DNA from: Bacteroides luhongzhouii
Lineage (GTDB): Bacteria; Bacteroidota; Bacteroidia; Bacteroidales; Bacteroidaceae
Length of the DNA: 64,000 nucleotides
Direction of reading: 5' to 3'
Assembly (NCBI RefSeq): GCF_009193295.2
Contig: NZ_CP059973.1
Span: 4,278,001 to 4,342,000 of the forward strand
The notes under the pieces are model-generated. The model saw nothing but the letters and a program-made list of their open reading frames with translations, made no database searches and was not told the origin of the DNA. Shown piece by piece: positions 24,931 to 33,605 of the stretch. Made by a program: the position numbers and the translations under genes. How positions within the stretch are numbered: the first letter of the stretch is position 1; each line of letters starts with the position of its first letter.

Positions 24931-26319
24931 TTACCGAGAAGATTCCTTCTTTTTGTCGATGGATTCGGTGATTTTCGCAAATAATAGTAGCGCTACAGCG
25001 GCAATCAGGCCAATAGCAGCAAAGTAATACCATATATAATGGGCATTTGCGCTAGCTGCCTCCCACGCTGCCCGTGTCTCGAACAAAGCAGGATCCGGAC
25101 AATATTTGGTGAGCAGAATTCCCGCCAGACCAAAACCAAAGATGGAAGAAAGAAAGGAATGTAAATGACTGAACCCTAAATACATTCCTTCTTCGCCTTT
25201 AGGAGCCTGCAAAGAGAAATATTCCAGATAACGTGGCGAAATAAAACATTCGGCAAGTGCCTGTACCACTATACCTGTAATCATCATCAGGGTAATATTG
25301 CTCATGCCTGTAATAAGATCATTGCCCAGCAAGTTTCCACATGCCATCAGCAACGCCGAAAAAGGAATCAAAAACATTCCCACATTCATCGAAGTAATCG
25401 CACTGCGCTTTGCCATCAAACGTGTGATAAAGCTAACGCAACAAACCACCACAAAAGGATTCACATTAGCAATCCAGCCCGGTTTCGCCGTCTCGCCGGC
25501 CAACCGGATCACATATTTAGGCATAGTGGCGTAAAGTTGCTGTTGCACCATCCAGAACCCTGTAACAATCAGAATAAGAATCAATAAACGCCAGTTGGTG
25601 ATGATGCGCATAAATCCTTGCCCAATCTCACGGAGACTTTTTCCTTCACCAGCCGTGTGCGTTGATTTATAAAGGAGAATAACAGCAAGCAAAGCAATAA
25701 TTGTCATCGCACCGGAGAAATAATTAATATAGATATACGCTTGTTCACCAATAACATTACGCAAAGGATCGATAATTGTTTTACCGGTAAAAGCACCTAC
25801 ATTTACCATCATATAAAAGATGGAATAACCACGCGCACGCGTTGCCTCTGTTGTTTCTTTAGCTACAGACGCAGAAATGATGGACTTAATGAAAGAACCT
25901 CCCACCATAAGCACAAACAAGACAGGCACAATGATCCACCGGGTATAGCTATCGGGCAAACCATTAAATTGAGTAGTGACGCCATAACTAACCAAGCCGG
26001 CAGCTTCCAGCAAAGTGGGCAATACTCCCAATCCTAAATATCCGACGGATAATAAGGAAAATGCTATAATCATTGACTTCCGGAAACCGATCTTATCAGC
26101 ATAAGCACCGGAAAAAATAGGAAGCAGATACAACCCGCCGGAAAAAAGCCCGGAAATCATACTTGCTTCAAAATCATTAAAACCTAAAATGGAAGATAGA
26201 TAAATAGTGAGAACGATGAAAACGGCATAATATGCCATACGCTCAAACAGTTCGACTGTGTTGCTGACCCAAAATGCTCTCGTAAAGCCTTTAGCAGCAC
26301 GCTGAGGGGAATTGTTCAT
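24931..26319 (-). CDS. MFS transporter, POT/peptide-like
   Basis: A 462-residue membrane protein with about 12-14 helices. The opening NTVELFERMAYYAVFIVLTI resembles the E-x-x-E-R-F-x-Y-Y signature of proton-dependent oligopeptide transporters, and GAYADKIGFRKSM is the MFS loop 2-3 motif. The substrate is not certain; di/tripeptides are one guess. It ends with a charged SIDKKKESSR tail. It is divergent from the HAD gene, with TATCTTTG boxes on both strands (26354-26361 minus, 26394-26401 plus). Confidence 0.8.
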   Translation of the reverse strand: MNNSPQRAAKGFTRAFWVSNTVELFERMAYYAVFIVLTIYLSSILGFNDFEASMISGLFSGGLYLLPIFSGAYADKIGFRKSMIIAFSLLSVGYLGLGVLPTLLEAAGLVSYGVTTQFNGLPDSYTRWIIVPVLFVLMVGGSFIKSIISASVAKETTEATRARGYSIFYMMVNVGAFTGKTIIDPLRNVIGEQAYIYINYFSGAMTIIALLAVILLYKSTHTAGEGKSLREIGQGFMRIITNWRLLILILIVTGFWMVQQQLYATMPKYVIRLAGETAKPGWIANVNPFVVVCCVSFITRLMAKRSAITSMNVGMFLIPFSALLMACGNLLGNDLITGMSNITLMMITGIVVQALAECFISPRYLEYFSLQAPKGEEGMYLGFSHLHSFLSSIFGFGLAGILLTKYCPDPALFETRAAWEAASANAHYIWYYFAAIGLIAAVALLLFAKITESIDKKKESSR

Positions 26320-26393
26320 GTATTTATTAATTTATTAAAATGTTAATTTGAGACAAAGATACGTTTTTTTGGCTTACTGTCTGTATCTTTGTT

Positions 26394-26401
26394 CAAAATT
26401 A
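26394..26401 (+). promoter_or_regulatory. Probable -7 box of the HAD-like gene
   Basis: TATCTTTG, 15 bp before the ATG. A TTTG lies 22 bp upstream (26368-26371). Confidence 0.5.
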
Positions 26402-26415
26402 GGTAATTAAAAACT

Positions 26416-26838
26416 ATGATTATAGCTGTTGATTTTGACGGAACGATTGTAGAACATCGTTATCCACGCATTGGTGAAGAAATTCCATTCGCTGTTGACA
26501 CATTGAAGTTATTGCAACAAGAAAAGCATCGTTTAATACTATGGAGTGTGCGTGAAGGGGCACTTTTGGACGAAGCTGTCGAATGGTGTAAAGCCAGAGG
26601 TTTAGAATTTTATGCCGTTAATAAGGATTATCCTGAAGAACAAAAAGACCATCAGGGATTTTCACGAAAGTTGAAAGCCGATATGTTCATTGACGATCGG
26701 AACTTAGGCGGTTTGCCGGATTGGGGAGTTATTTATGCAATGATTAAAGAGAAAAAGACGTTTGCGGATATTTATGGCCAAAACGGAGAAGAGGAAAAAA
26801 CATCATCAAAAAAGAAGAAAAGATGGCTGCCTTTCTAA
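26416..26838 (+). CDS. HAD-like phosphatase family protein
   Basis: A 140-residue minimal HAD hydrolase: motif I VDFDGTIVEH (Asp6 and Asp8), motif II LILWSVREG, motif IV MFIDDRNLGG. No cap domain is evident. The Bacteroides relatives I recall (BT0820-like) are small cytoplasmic phosphatases of uncertain substrate. The C-terminus is Lys-rich (SSKKKKRWLPF). A hairpin 46 bp beyond the stop (26884-26916) may terminate it. Confidence 0.85.
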   Translation: MIIAVDFDGTIVEHRYPRIGEEIPFAVDTLKLLQQEKHRLILWSVREGALLDEAVEWCKARGLEFYAVNKDYPEEQKDHQGFSRKLKADMFIDDRNLGGLPDWGVIYAMIKEKKTFADIYGQNGEEEKTSSKKKKRWLPF

Positions 26839-26883
26839 TAAATAGAAAAATAGCAAGCTGACAGATATACAAAAAAATAGATG

Positions 26884-26916
26884 ATGCACTCTTATCCGAC
26901 ATGATTAAGAGTGCAT
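26884..26916. terminator. Hairpin between convergent genes
   Basis: ATGCACTCTTA (26884-26894) with TAAGAGTGCAT (26906-26916), 11 nt loop, followed by TTCT. Probably a shared terminator. Confidence 0.6.
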
Positions 26917-26963
26917 TTCTATATGATGAAATAACTTATCTCCCAACATGGAATGGCCATTTA

Positions 26964-27230
26964 CTACGATTCTCTGTTTTCCCACTTTTCCCTGAACTCC
27001 CATAGTTGCTCAATAGTAGGATAAAAAGTCGGATTTTCCCAGTTTCTGGAAATCATAGCAATCAACGATTCCAAATACGATTTACCATCAATAATTGTAG
27101 TACATTGATTGACCTGATATCTTTCAGTTGGATAATTCTTTGTTTCGATCATCTTTTTTGCCCAGTTCAGTAACTCCTGGACAGCTTCATTGTCATAAGT
27201 ATGTTGCGCCATATTTTTAGAATTTTCCAC
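26964..27230 (-). CDS. Small hypothetical protein (DUF6965-like)
   Basis: An 88-residue soluble protein; a start at Met7 is also possible. The pattern QELLNWAKKMIETKNYPTER followed by CTTIIDGKSYLESLIAMISRN and FYPTIEQLWEFREKWE resembles small Bacteroides proteins grouped in DUF6965, but this assignment is from memory and weak. Single gene, convergent with the HAD gene. Function unknown. Confidence 0.55.
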   Translation of the reverse strand: MENSKNMAQHTYDNEAVQELLNWAKKMIETKNYPTERYQVNQCTTIIDGKSYLESLIAMISRNWENPTFYPTIEQLWEFREKWENRES

Positions 27231-27373
27231 AAAGATACAAAGTTTATTTATTCATAAACAAGGAATAACCGAAGAACTGGCAGAGATTCTACAAGTTGTG
27301 CTATCAGCAAAGAACAATTTCAAGATTTTTTATGTTTATATAAATAGAGATAAACTTAAAAATAGAACGACTT

Positions 27374-27823
27374 ATGATTTATGATTTCTTATTCCCCACA
27401 AAATCGAATACAACAAAAGTGTCTTTGTTGCTATTGGCTGTCCGGATCATCTTCGGCATATTATTAATGAACCATGGTATCCAAAAATGGAGTAATTTCC
27501 AAGAGCTTTCTACGGCATTTCCTGATCCGCTTGGAATAGGAAGTCCCCTGTCTCTCGGATTAGCTATTTTTGGTGAACTTGTATGTTCAATGGCATTTAT
27601 TGTAGGCTTCTTGTATCGCTTGGCAATGATCCCGATGATTTTCACGATGATAGTAGCTTTCTTTGTTGTTCACGCAAATGACGTATTTGCTGTTAAAGAG
27701 CTAGCTTTCATTTATTTAGTGGTATTCATATTGATGTATATTGCTGGTCCGGGTAAATTTTCAATAGACCATATCATAGGAAACGAATTGTCAAGACGAA
27801 AATCAAGAACATACAAAAATTAG
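27374..27823 (+). CDS. DoxX-family membrane protein
   Basis: A 149-residue inner-membrane protein with four helices (about 17-36, 57-80, 83-103, 110-132). RIIFGILLMNHGIQKWSNF and the GLAIFGELVCSMAFIVGFLYRLAMIPM block are typical of DoxX. The family is linked to redox or membrane stress in various bacteria, but the exact role here is unknown. It is followed by the DUF3332 lipoprotein gene, which has its own promoter. Confidence 0.85.
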   Translation: MIYDFLFPTKSNTTKVSLLLLAVRIIFGILLMNHGIQKWSNFQELSTAFPDPLGIGSPLSLGLAIFGELVCSMAFIVGFLYRLAMIPMIFTMIVAFFVVHANDVFAVKELAFIYLVVFILMYIAGPGKFSIDHIIGNELSRRKSRTYKN

Positions 27824-27853
27824 AAATAATCCCCCTGATTAATTAAAAAATAT

Positions 27854-27861
27854 TATATTTG
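27854..27861 (+). promoter_or_regulatory. Probable -7 box of the DUF3332 gene
   Basis: TATATTTG, 59 bp before the ATG at 27921. A longer reading of the gene from 27867 would begin at or before the transcription start, which supports the later ATG. Confidence 0.5.
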
Positions 27862-27920
27862 CATACTTGTATGAGAGAAATTATCAATATTTTTTATTAA
27901 TCAAAAAAAAATGTTTTAAC

Positions 27921-28472
27921 ATGAAAAGAGGGAAACTGACTTTAGTCGCAGTAGTGCTTAGCGGTAGCTTATTATTCAGTTCTTGTGTAGGATCATTCAG
28001 TTTATTCAACCGCCTGTCTTCCTGGAATCAATCAGTTGGAAACAAGTTTGTAAACGAACTCGTATTCCTTGCTTTCAACATTGTTCCGGTTTATGGTGTA
28101 GCTTACCTGGCTGATGCTTTAGTTATCAATTCTATCGAATTTTGGAGTGGTTCCAATCCGATGGCTAATGTAGGTGACGTAAAGAAAGTAAAAGGAGAGA
28201 ACGGCAACTACATGGTGAAAACTCTTGAGAATGGATATTCTATTACTAAAGAAGGCGAAACTGCTTCAATGGATTTGATTTACAACAAAGAAGCTAACAC
28301 ATGGAACGTCGTTGCAAACGGTGAAAGCGCTGAATTAGTAAAAATGAACAATGACGGCACTGCTGATTTGTTCTTACCGAATGGCGAAAAGATGAATGTA
28401 ACGTTGGATGCTCAAGGCATGCTGGCAGCACGCCAGGCTACAATGAGTAATCTTATGTTTGCCGCCCGCTAA
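27921..28472 (+). CDS. DUF3332-type lipoprotein
   Basis: A 183-residue lipoprotein from the ATG at 27921: signal peptide and lipobox FSSC (Cys22), then VGSFSLFNRLSSWNQSVGNK, a hydrophobic segment (VFLAFNIVPVYGVAYLADAL) and INSIEFWSGSNPM. This arrangement is characteristic of DUF3332. The second half is beta-rich and polar. An upstream ATG at 27867 is in frame, but its extension (KKKCFN) would disrupt the signal peptide. Function unknown. Confidence 0.82.
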   Translation: MKRGKLTLVAVVLSGSLLFSSCVGSFSLFNRLSSWNQSVGNKFVNELVFLAFNIVPVYGVAYLADALVINSIEFWSGSNPMANVGDVKKVKGENGNYMVKTLENGYSITKEGETASMDLIYNKEANTWNVVANGESAELVKMNNDGTADLFLPNGEKMNVTLDAQGMLAARQATMSNLMFAAR

Positions 28473-28563
28473 AAATAAAAACAAATACGAAGGAGATGAA
28501 ACTACTTATTGAAGTTTCATCTCCTTTTTCAATCTCATCTTCTATCCAGCATCTTTTTATACT

Positions 28564-29016
28564 ATGAATAAACTATATACACTTATCTATTCTGCTCTCA
28601 TATTCACTTGTCTATCCTGTCAACAACAAACTCCCCAAACTCAAATAGAACAAACAGCCATAGATTTCTGCGAAGCCTTCTACAATTTCAATTATCCGGT
28701 CGCCAAAGCATGGAGTACCCCTTCTTCCCTGTCCTATCTTAGCTTTTTAGCGTCCAATGTGCGGCAAACTCATCTGGATCAGCTCAAGACACGAGGTGCT
28801 GCGAAAGTTTCTGTTATTTTAAGCAAGATAGATGCTAATTCAGAGGAAGCGACGGTTGTTTGCCAAATAAAAAATGCATTCGTCATCAATCCTGTTGAAG
28901 GGAAAATGGAATATATGAACTCTCTGCAAGATACCCTCCAATTAGTAAGAGAAAATAATAAATGGCTGATTAGAAAGGATATCCCACAGCAAAATGAAAG
29001 GCAAAGTCACGACTAA
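28564..29016 (+). CDS. Small lipoprotein, DUF4878-like
   Basis: A 150-residue lipoprotein: lipobox CLSC (Cys19), then a domain of about 125 residues. The start (EQTAIDFCEAFYNFNYPVAK) and end (LQLVRENNKWLIRKDIPQ) are typical of the NTF2-like DUF4878 group. Its last 47 bp overlap the 3' end of the convergent tamL gene, so both C-termini are read from the same DNA. Confidence 0.7.
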   Translation: MNKLYTLIYSALIFTCLSCQQQTPQTQIEQTAIDFCEAFYNFNYPVAKAWSTPSSLSYLSFLASNVRQTHLDQLKTRGAAKVSVILSKIDANSEEATVVCQIKNAFVINPVEGKMEYMNSLQDTLQLVRENNKWLIRKDIPQQNERQSHD

Positions 29017-31279
29017 ATTTAGGATGAATAATCGGGAAATGTTCTTTCTTCGTTTCATAGGCGGGATTGACTGCTTTCATACCTCCATCAAAACGAAGGA
29101 TGAAGAAATCTAAATCCAGGCGAAGCCCTAGTCCATAGGCCACGGCTATTTGCTTATAAAACTTGTCAAACTTGAAAACTCCTCCTGGTTGGTTGGCATA
29201 ATTCCGGATAGTCCAGATATTACCTGCATCAATAAATGCCGCTCCCTGAAATTTCCAGAATAATTTGCTTCGGTATTCAATGCTGGCATCCAGCTTAATA
29301 TCTCCCGATTGATCGAGCAAATTTCCATTTCCGGCAAAAGAACCCGGTCCCAAATCGCGAACTGCCCATCCGCGAACACTATTGGCTCCACCGGAGAAGT
29401 ATTGTTTCTCAAACGGAATCGTTTTTGCATTTCCATAAGGCACAGCTATTCCCACACCGGCATGAAACGCAAAAGAGTTACGATGGTCGATTCTGATATT
29501 TTTAGCAAAATCAAACTCTCCTTTCAGATATTGAGCATAAGGAATTCCCAAAATAGCGTATTCACCATTACTATTCTTCCGAATATTGGTAGCTTTAGAC
29601 AGGGCATACATTATATTTCCCGCCGACTCGAAATTAAAACGGATGGAGTATGAATTAGAAGCAATCGTATTGTTAATAATAGACCCTCCCACGCTATTAT
29701 AATTATAGCTATATCCCATATTTACAATTAATCGATTCTGATAATTATACTGGAAAATATGGTTCTGTCCTTTATTAATATAGTCTTCTTTAAACCTGTC
29801 AGAGATACGAGGCAAATATAGAAAAGCAATATTAATCAAATCAATACGGTGTTGTATCTTTTGACGTTGTGTCCACTTGTAGCTCCAGTTGGCAGAAGCC
29901 ATCGTACGCAGGAATTCCGGGCGCAACTGATAATTATACTGCAAACCAAACTCTGTTGTCGCCCTGATTTTCCGTTTAAAATCAGAGGAAATGAAAGGGA
30001 ACAGAAAATTAGGGAAGTTGATACTCGTTTCCACCCCGTACTCTGTATAGTTATTATTCGAATAACCTGCCTGAAGTCCGGAAATAACTTCATACGCTCC
30101 GCGGAATTTTATCATAAAAGTTTCCGATCCGCGAAAAAGATTCCTGTTCTGGAAAGAGACGGAAGCTGCCGCTCCCAAGTCACCGGCAGAATTAGTTCCC
30201 TCTACCTCGAAAGCTACTGATTTATGTTTGCTCTTGGTCAGCATCACATAACAATCGAGCATCGTTGAATCTCCTATTTGAGTCTCAATAAAACGAATAT
30301 TTGTATATTTCAATGCCGATAAACGTCCAAAACTGGAATAGGTCTGCTGCACATCGCGCTCATTATACAGGTCGCCGGAAGCAAACCGAAGGTTATCCAT
30401 AAGAACTTTAGGACGCAAATAGAGTTTATCCTTATAGTAAATCGGATATCCCTTATAATGAACCGAATCATTGATGTCCACACTGCTCATTGCCGAGGAC
30501 TGTAAAACATCATAATCCGTAATAAAATTAATCTTATTGATCCAATATTGCCGATGTTCTCTTGCCGAATCACTTGCGTGAGCTTTATACATCTGCAAAT
30601 GTTGAGTCAGATCTACATTATAAGTATTACGAACGGTATCGGCAGTATATCCGATATAGTCCTTATTAAATTTATAGTAACCATTCCGAAGTAACTTATT
30701 CGTGATACGTTGCCTGTCCGCGTCCAATACATTCACATCAAAATACATTCCTTCCTTCAGCAAACTTCTGGCAGAATCCTGTTTGAGAAGCGCAGCTATT
30801 TTAGGATCATAAATATCATATTTGATAGATTGGACAACGTATGGCTTGCCTGCCGTTACATCATAATAGACTTTGATCTTTTTCTTTTTTACTTTAGTCG
30901 AACGTTTCACTGTTGCTGCCATATATCCCATATTATGCACAGCCTTAGTGATCTCTTCTTCAGAGCGTTGCGCTTCGTCCTCGCTATATATTACGGGAGC
31001 ATCCCCTATTCTTCTCAAGAACTTATTCCCCCATTTGGTCGAATCACGCCCCGACAAATTGTACACATAAAGTTGGGTCTTTATCAGACTGAACCACTTG
31101 GCATTAGGATTTTGGCGAACATACATACGCAAGGAAGAAGGCCGTATATTTTTTTGGTCCGTACGAATTTTAACTTCATCCAGCAGGTAAGATCCATCCG
31201 GCACAAACTTAGTGGTAGTACACGAAGCAAGTGACAAGACAGCAGCAGAAGCAAGCAAATAAAGAAAATTTCTCCTCAT
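28970..31279 (-). CDS. tamL: TamA-like outer-membrane lipoprotein (TamL)
   Basis: A 769-residue Omp85-family protein with a lipoprotein signal (LASC, Cys20), the Bacteroidetes version of TamA called TamL. POTRA-type domains occupy about 25-330. A C-terminal 16-strand barrel follows (about 370-769), with the family motif VRGWAVRDLGPGS and a terminal FAVGYPF. In other Bacteroidetes TamL works with inner-membrane TamB in envelope biogenesis. Here no tamB lies beside it: upstream is a divergent methyltransferase and downstream a convergent lipoprotein gene. Confidence 0.88.
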   Translation of the reverse strand: MRRNFLYLLASAAVLSLASCTTTKFVPDGSYLLDEVKIRTDQKNIRPSSLRMYVRQNPNAKWFSLIKTQLYVYNLSGRDSTKWGNKFLRRIGDAPVIYSEDEAQRSEEEITKAVHNMGYMAATVKRSTKVKKKKIKVYYDVTAGKPYVVQSIKYDIYDPKIAALLKQDSARSLLKEGMYFDVNVLDADRQRITNKLLRNGYYKFNKDYIGYTADTVRNTYNVDLTQHLQMYKAHASDSAREHRQYWINKINFITDYDVLQSSAMSSVDINDSVHYKGYPIYYKDKLYLRPKVLMDNLRFASGDLYNERDVQQTYSSFGRLSALKYTNIRFIETQIGDSTMLDCYVMLTKSKHKSVAFEVEGTNSAGDLGAAASVSFQNRNLFRGSETFMIKFRGAYEVISGLQAGYSNNNYTEYGVETSINFPNFLFPFISSDFKRKIRATTEFGLQYNYQLRPEFLRTMASANWSYKWTQRQKIQHRIDLINIAFLYLPRISDRFKEDYINKGQNHIFQYNYQNRLIVNMGYSYNYNSVGGSIINNTIASNSYSIRFNFESAGNIMYALSKATNIRKNSNGEYAILGIPYAQYLKGEFDFAKNIRIDHRNSFAFHAGVGIAVPYGNAKTIPFEKQYFSGGANSVRGWAVRDLGPGSFAGNGNLLDQSGDIKLDASIEYRSKLFWKFQGAAFIDAGNIWTIRNYANQPGGVFKFDKFYKQIAVAYGLGLRLDLDFFILRFDGGMKAVNPAYETKKEHFPIIHPKFSRDFAFHFAVGYPF

Positions 31280-31395
31280 ACGGTTTTACATCGATAGCAT
31301 GAAAAATGCGCTTACAAAGATAAATTATATTTTCTGACGGGGAAAATAATTTAAGAAAAAGAGAGGAAAGTAAGGATAGATTGGAAATATCTTTA

Positions 31396-31403
31396 TAGCT
31401 TTG
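31396..31403 (+). promoter_or_regulatory. Probable -7 box of the TrmH-type gene
   Basis: TAGCTTTG, 18 bp before the ATG at 31422. The in-frame ATG at 31401 would fall inside this box. Confidence 0.5.
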
Positions 31404-31421
31404 CAAAAGAATATCAAATCT

Positions 31422-32186
31422 ATGGCATCATTAAGTAAAAACAAAATAAAGTATATCCACTCGCTGGAACTGAAAAAAATACGTAAAGAAGAGCGGGTAT
31501 TTCTGGCTGAAGGGCCTAAATTGGTAGGTGATTTACTCGGACATTTCCCCTGTCGTTTTTTAGCTGCCACTCCCTCCTGGCTTCAGGAACATCCGGGTAT
31601 TGACACAAGTGAACTGGCAGAAGTTTCACAGGAAGATCTTTCACGGGCCAGTTTATTGAAAACTCCCCAACAGGTACTTGCCATTTTCGAACAACCACAA
31701 TACGCACTGGATACGGAAGCAGTCCGCCAATCGCTTTGCCTTGCATTGGATGATGTGCAAGATCCCGGAAATCTGGGTACTATTATCCGTTTGGCCGACT
31801 GGTTTGGCATCGAACATATCATCTGCTCGCAGAATACGGTAGATGTATATAACCCTAAGACCATACAGGCCACTATGGGCGGAATTGCCCGGGTGAAAGT
31901 ACATTATACTTCTCTTCCCGATTTTATCCGGTCGCTCGGAGATACTCCTGTGTTCGGTACGTTCCTGGATGGGGAAAATATATATGAACAACCATTGTCG
32001 GCCAATGGCTTGATAGTAATGGGAAATGAAGGGAATGGCATAGGGAAAGAGGTAGCCACATTAATCAACCGAAAATTATATATCCCCAATTACCCGGCAG
32101 GCCAAGAGACATCCGAGTCTCTGAATGTAGCCATTGCTACCGCAGTAATCTGTGCCGAGTTCCGTCGACAGGCTGCATGGAAGTAA
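31422..32186 (+). CDS. TrmH/SpoU-family RNA 2'-O-methyltransferase
   Basis: 254 residues from the ATG at 31422, chosen because the alternative ATG at 31401 lies in the predicted -7 box. N-terminal substrate-binding domain (about 8-95, KIKYIHSLELKKIRKEERVF) and a SPOUT domain: motif 1 DDVQDPGNLGTIIRLADWFG, motif 2 IVMGNEGNGI, motif 3 ESLNVAIATAV, forming the trefoil-knot SAM site. It methylates ribose in rRNA or tRNA; the exact site is unknown. Its last 50 bp overlap the convergent hypothetical gene. Confidence 0.9.
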   Translation: MASLSKNKIKYIHSLELKKIRKEERVFLAEGPKLVGDLLGHFPCRFLAATPSWLQEHPGIDTSELAEVSQEDLSRASLLKTPQQVLAIFEQPQYALDTEAVRQSLCLALDDVQDPGNLGTIIRLADWFGIEHIICSQNTVDVYNPKTIQATMGGIARVKVHYTSLPDFIRSLGDTPVFGTFLDGENIYEQPLSANGLIVMGNEGNGIGKEVATLINRKLYIPNYPAGQETSESLNVAIATAVICAEFRRQAAWK

Positions 32187-32523
32187 AATCAAAAGGATAA
32201 AACAAATAAGGAAATAAAGCTTCCCCCTTCTTTTCTGCTTCCTGCAGATACTCATTAAAACATTGGGAAGATTGATTCGAAACACTGGGAAGATTGATTT
32301 GAAACACTGGGATGTTTTTTAAAATCATCCCAGTGTTTTTTATTTCCTTCATCTGACTTTCAGAAAGCAGCACAATCACTCCCGGCATCCATTCAACCGA
32401 TTCAATCTCTCCGGTCAATGGGAATACACCTCGGGCAACTCCTTTGTCGGTGATCTCTACCACCTGCTGCTTCATATATCCGACAGCAGGTATCAGCAAA
32501 TAATGAGAAGCAAAGCGTTTCAT
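32137..32523 (-). CDS. Conserved hypothetical protein carrying a repeat/hairpin insertion
   Basis: A 128-residue protein. The N-terminal part (RFASHYLLIPAVGYMKQQVV, then PLTGEIESVEWMPGVIVLL) and the end (YPFDFTSMQPVDGTRHRLL) look like a conserved Bacteroidales protein often sitting after lspA-type operons. The middle (about 62-89) is encoded by 22 bp tandem repeats and a terminator-like hairpin (32258-32338). The 3' end overlaps the TrmH-type gene by 50 bp. It follows DUF4296 by 5 bp, so it belongs to the lspA operon. Function unknown. Confidence 0.6.
   Translation of the reverse strand: MKRFASHYLLIPAVGYMKQQVVEITDKGVARGVFPLTGEIESVEWMPGVIVLLSESQMKEIKNTGMILKNIPVFQINLPSVSNQSSQCFNEYLQEAEKKGEALFPYLFYPFDFTSMQPVDGTRHRLLR
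32258..32338. repeat. 22 bp tandem repeat ending in a perfect hairpin
   Basis: Units AAACATTGGGAAGATTGATTCG-type at 32258-32279 and 32280-32301 (two differences) and a partial third at 32302-32314. The third forms a perfect 13 bp stem with 32326-32338 (arm AAACACTGGGATG), followed on the plus strand by a T-rich stretch. It can terminate the rightward methyltransferase gene, yet it lies inside the leftward reading frame. Confidence 0.7.
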
Positions 32524-32528
32524 TACAA

Positions 32529-33605
32529 TTAGTTGTTTGAGCGTCTTTGCTGTTGCTGCCTGCGTTGATTCATCTGGCGTTCCTTTCTTTGCTCAATCCG
32601 TTCCTTTTGGATATGCTGTTCCACCTGAATCTGCTCCGGCTTCTTCTCACGATGAGTTCCCGTACGACGACGGTTCATCTCTTCCGGTGTCAGACGCTGC
32701 ATGTCATCTTTATTCTTGTCTATGACTTTATGTAAAGAGTCAACATTTTCTTTAGTAGCTATCTTCTTCAAAGAATCCGCTTTCAATGCTTTTATCTTAT
32801 TCAAAGAATCACGTACGGCAAATGCGAGCGTATCCGTACAATGATAACGAGTCATCACGAAGCGGTCAGCCAATACTGCTCCGCCTTTTTCCTGGCTATC
32901 CATCGGATAATAAATGAAACCTTTTATTTCTTTCATCGAACCTAATGTATCTGCAAACAAACGAATTTGTTGCACACCCGATTCAGTCACCGTTTTCCAA
33001 TGATTGATCGTATCTTTTTCATAAATCACCTGCATGGCCATAGTGACACCTCTTAAAGAGTCGGCAAGCATCGGTTCCAGGAAACGATACCGCACCTCCC
33101 ATACCAATGTATCCCGGTCTTTGTAGTTAGAGTCGGTCGGCAAAGTAAATACATATTGATTATCCATCATTTCACCGGTCAAACGTATCATACGCTGCCA
33201 CGGCCAGACATCGATACTATCACCCTGCTTGGTCATTTTCGGTTTCTTATCACGCTTGGCTATCAGGTCACCAACAAGTTCCTGTTCGTCTTTCAAGCGT
33301 TTTTTCACCTTATCATAAATTTTCGATAAAATTTCTGTGTTACGGGTATACCAAACCATGGATGAGTCAAATGCAGCTTGTGTAGTCCCATATTTCTTGA
33401 AAACGGCGTCGATATATAATGCTTTCTTATAGTTCTCACTATAAGGCAAATTATCTCCCATAGACTTTGCCACATGATAATCATACAGCAAATTCTCCAT
33501 CTTCGATTCCGAGATTACATCACTGGGTCTTTTCACTTTACACCCGGCTACCGCAAAAACGAACATGCAGATGAGACACAGATGAAACCGAAATTTATTT
33601 TTCAT
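32529..33605 (-). CDS. DUF4296 lipoprotein
   Basis: A 358-residue lipoprotein from the ATG at 33605. The start at 33653 is rejected because it would reach far into lspA. Lipobox VAGC (Cys22), then the DUF4296 domain (about 27-110, RPSDVISESKMENLLYDYHV). The C-terminal 70 residues are very rich in Arg, Gln and Lys (RRRTGTHREKKPEQIQVEQH), a low-complexity charged tail. The start overlaps the lspA stop by 11 bp. A gene for a lipoprotein next to lspA is a common Bacteroidales arrangement. Confidence 0.85.
   Translation of the reverse strand: MKNKFRFHLCLICMFVFAVAGCKVKRPSDVISESKMENLLYDYHVAKSMGDNLPYSENYKKALYIDAVFKKYGTTQAAFDSSMVWYTRNTEILSKIYDKVKKRLKDEQELVGDLIAKRDKKPKMTKQGDSIDVWPWQRMIRLTGEMMDNQYVFTLPTDSNYKDRDTLVWEVRYRFLEPMLADSLRGVTMAMQVIYEKDTINHWKTVTESGVQQIRLFADTLGSMKEIKGFIYYPMDSQEKGGAVLADRFVMTRYHCTDTLAFAVRDSLNKIKALKADSLKKIATKENVDSLHKVIDKNKDDMQRLTPEEMNRRRTGTHREKKPEQIQVEQHIQKERIEQRKERQMNQRRQQQQRRSNN

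Noticed and set aside
26884..26916. TGCACTCTTA matches the 5' end of the tRNA-Lys genes, suggesting an att site
   Set aside because: Only ten bases, arranged as a hairpin between convergent genes; a terminator explains it better.
30710..31234. 174-codon open frame on the plus strand inside tamL
   Set aside because: Antisense shadow; no recognisable domain and no promoter.
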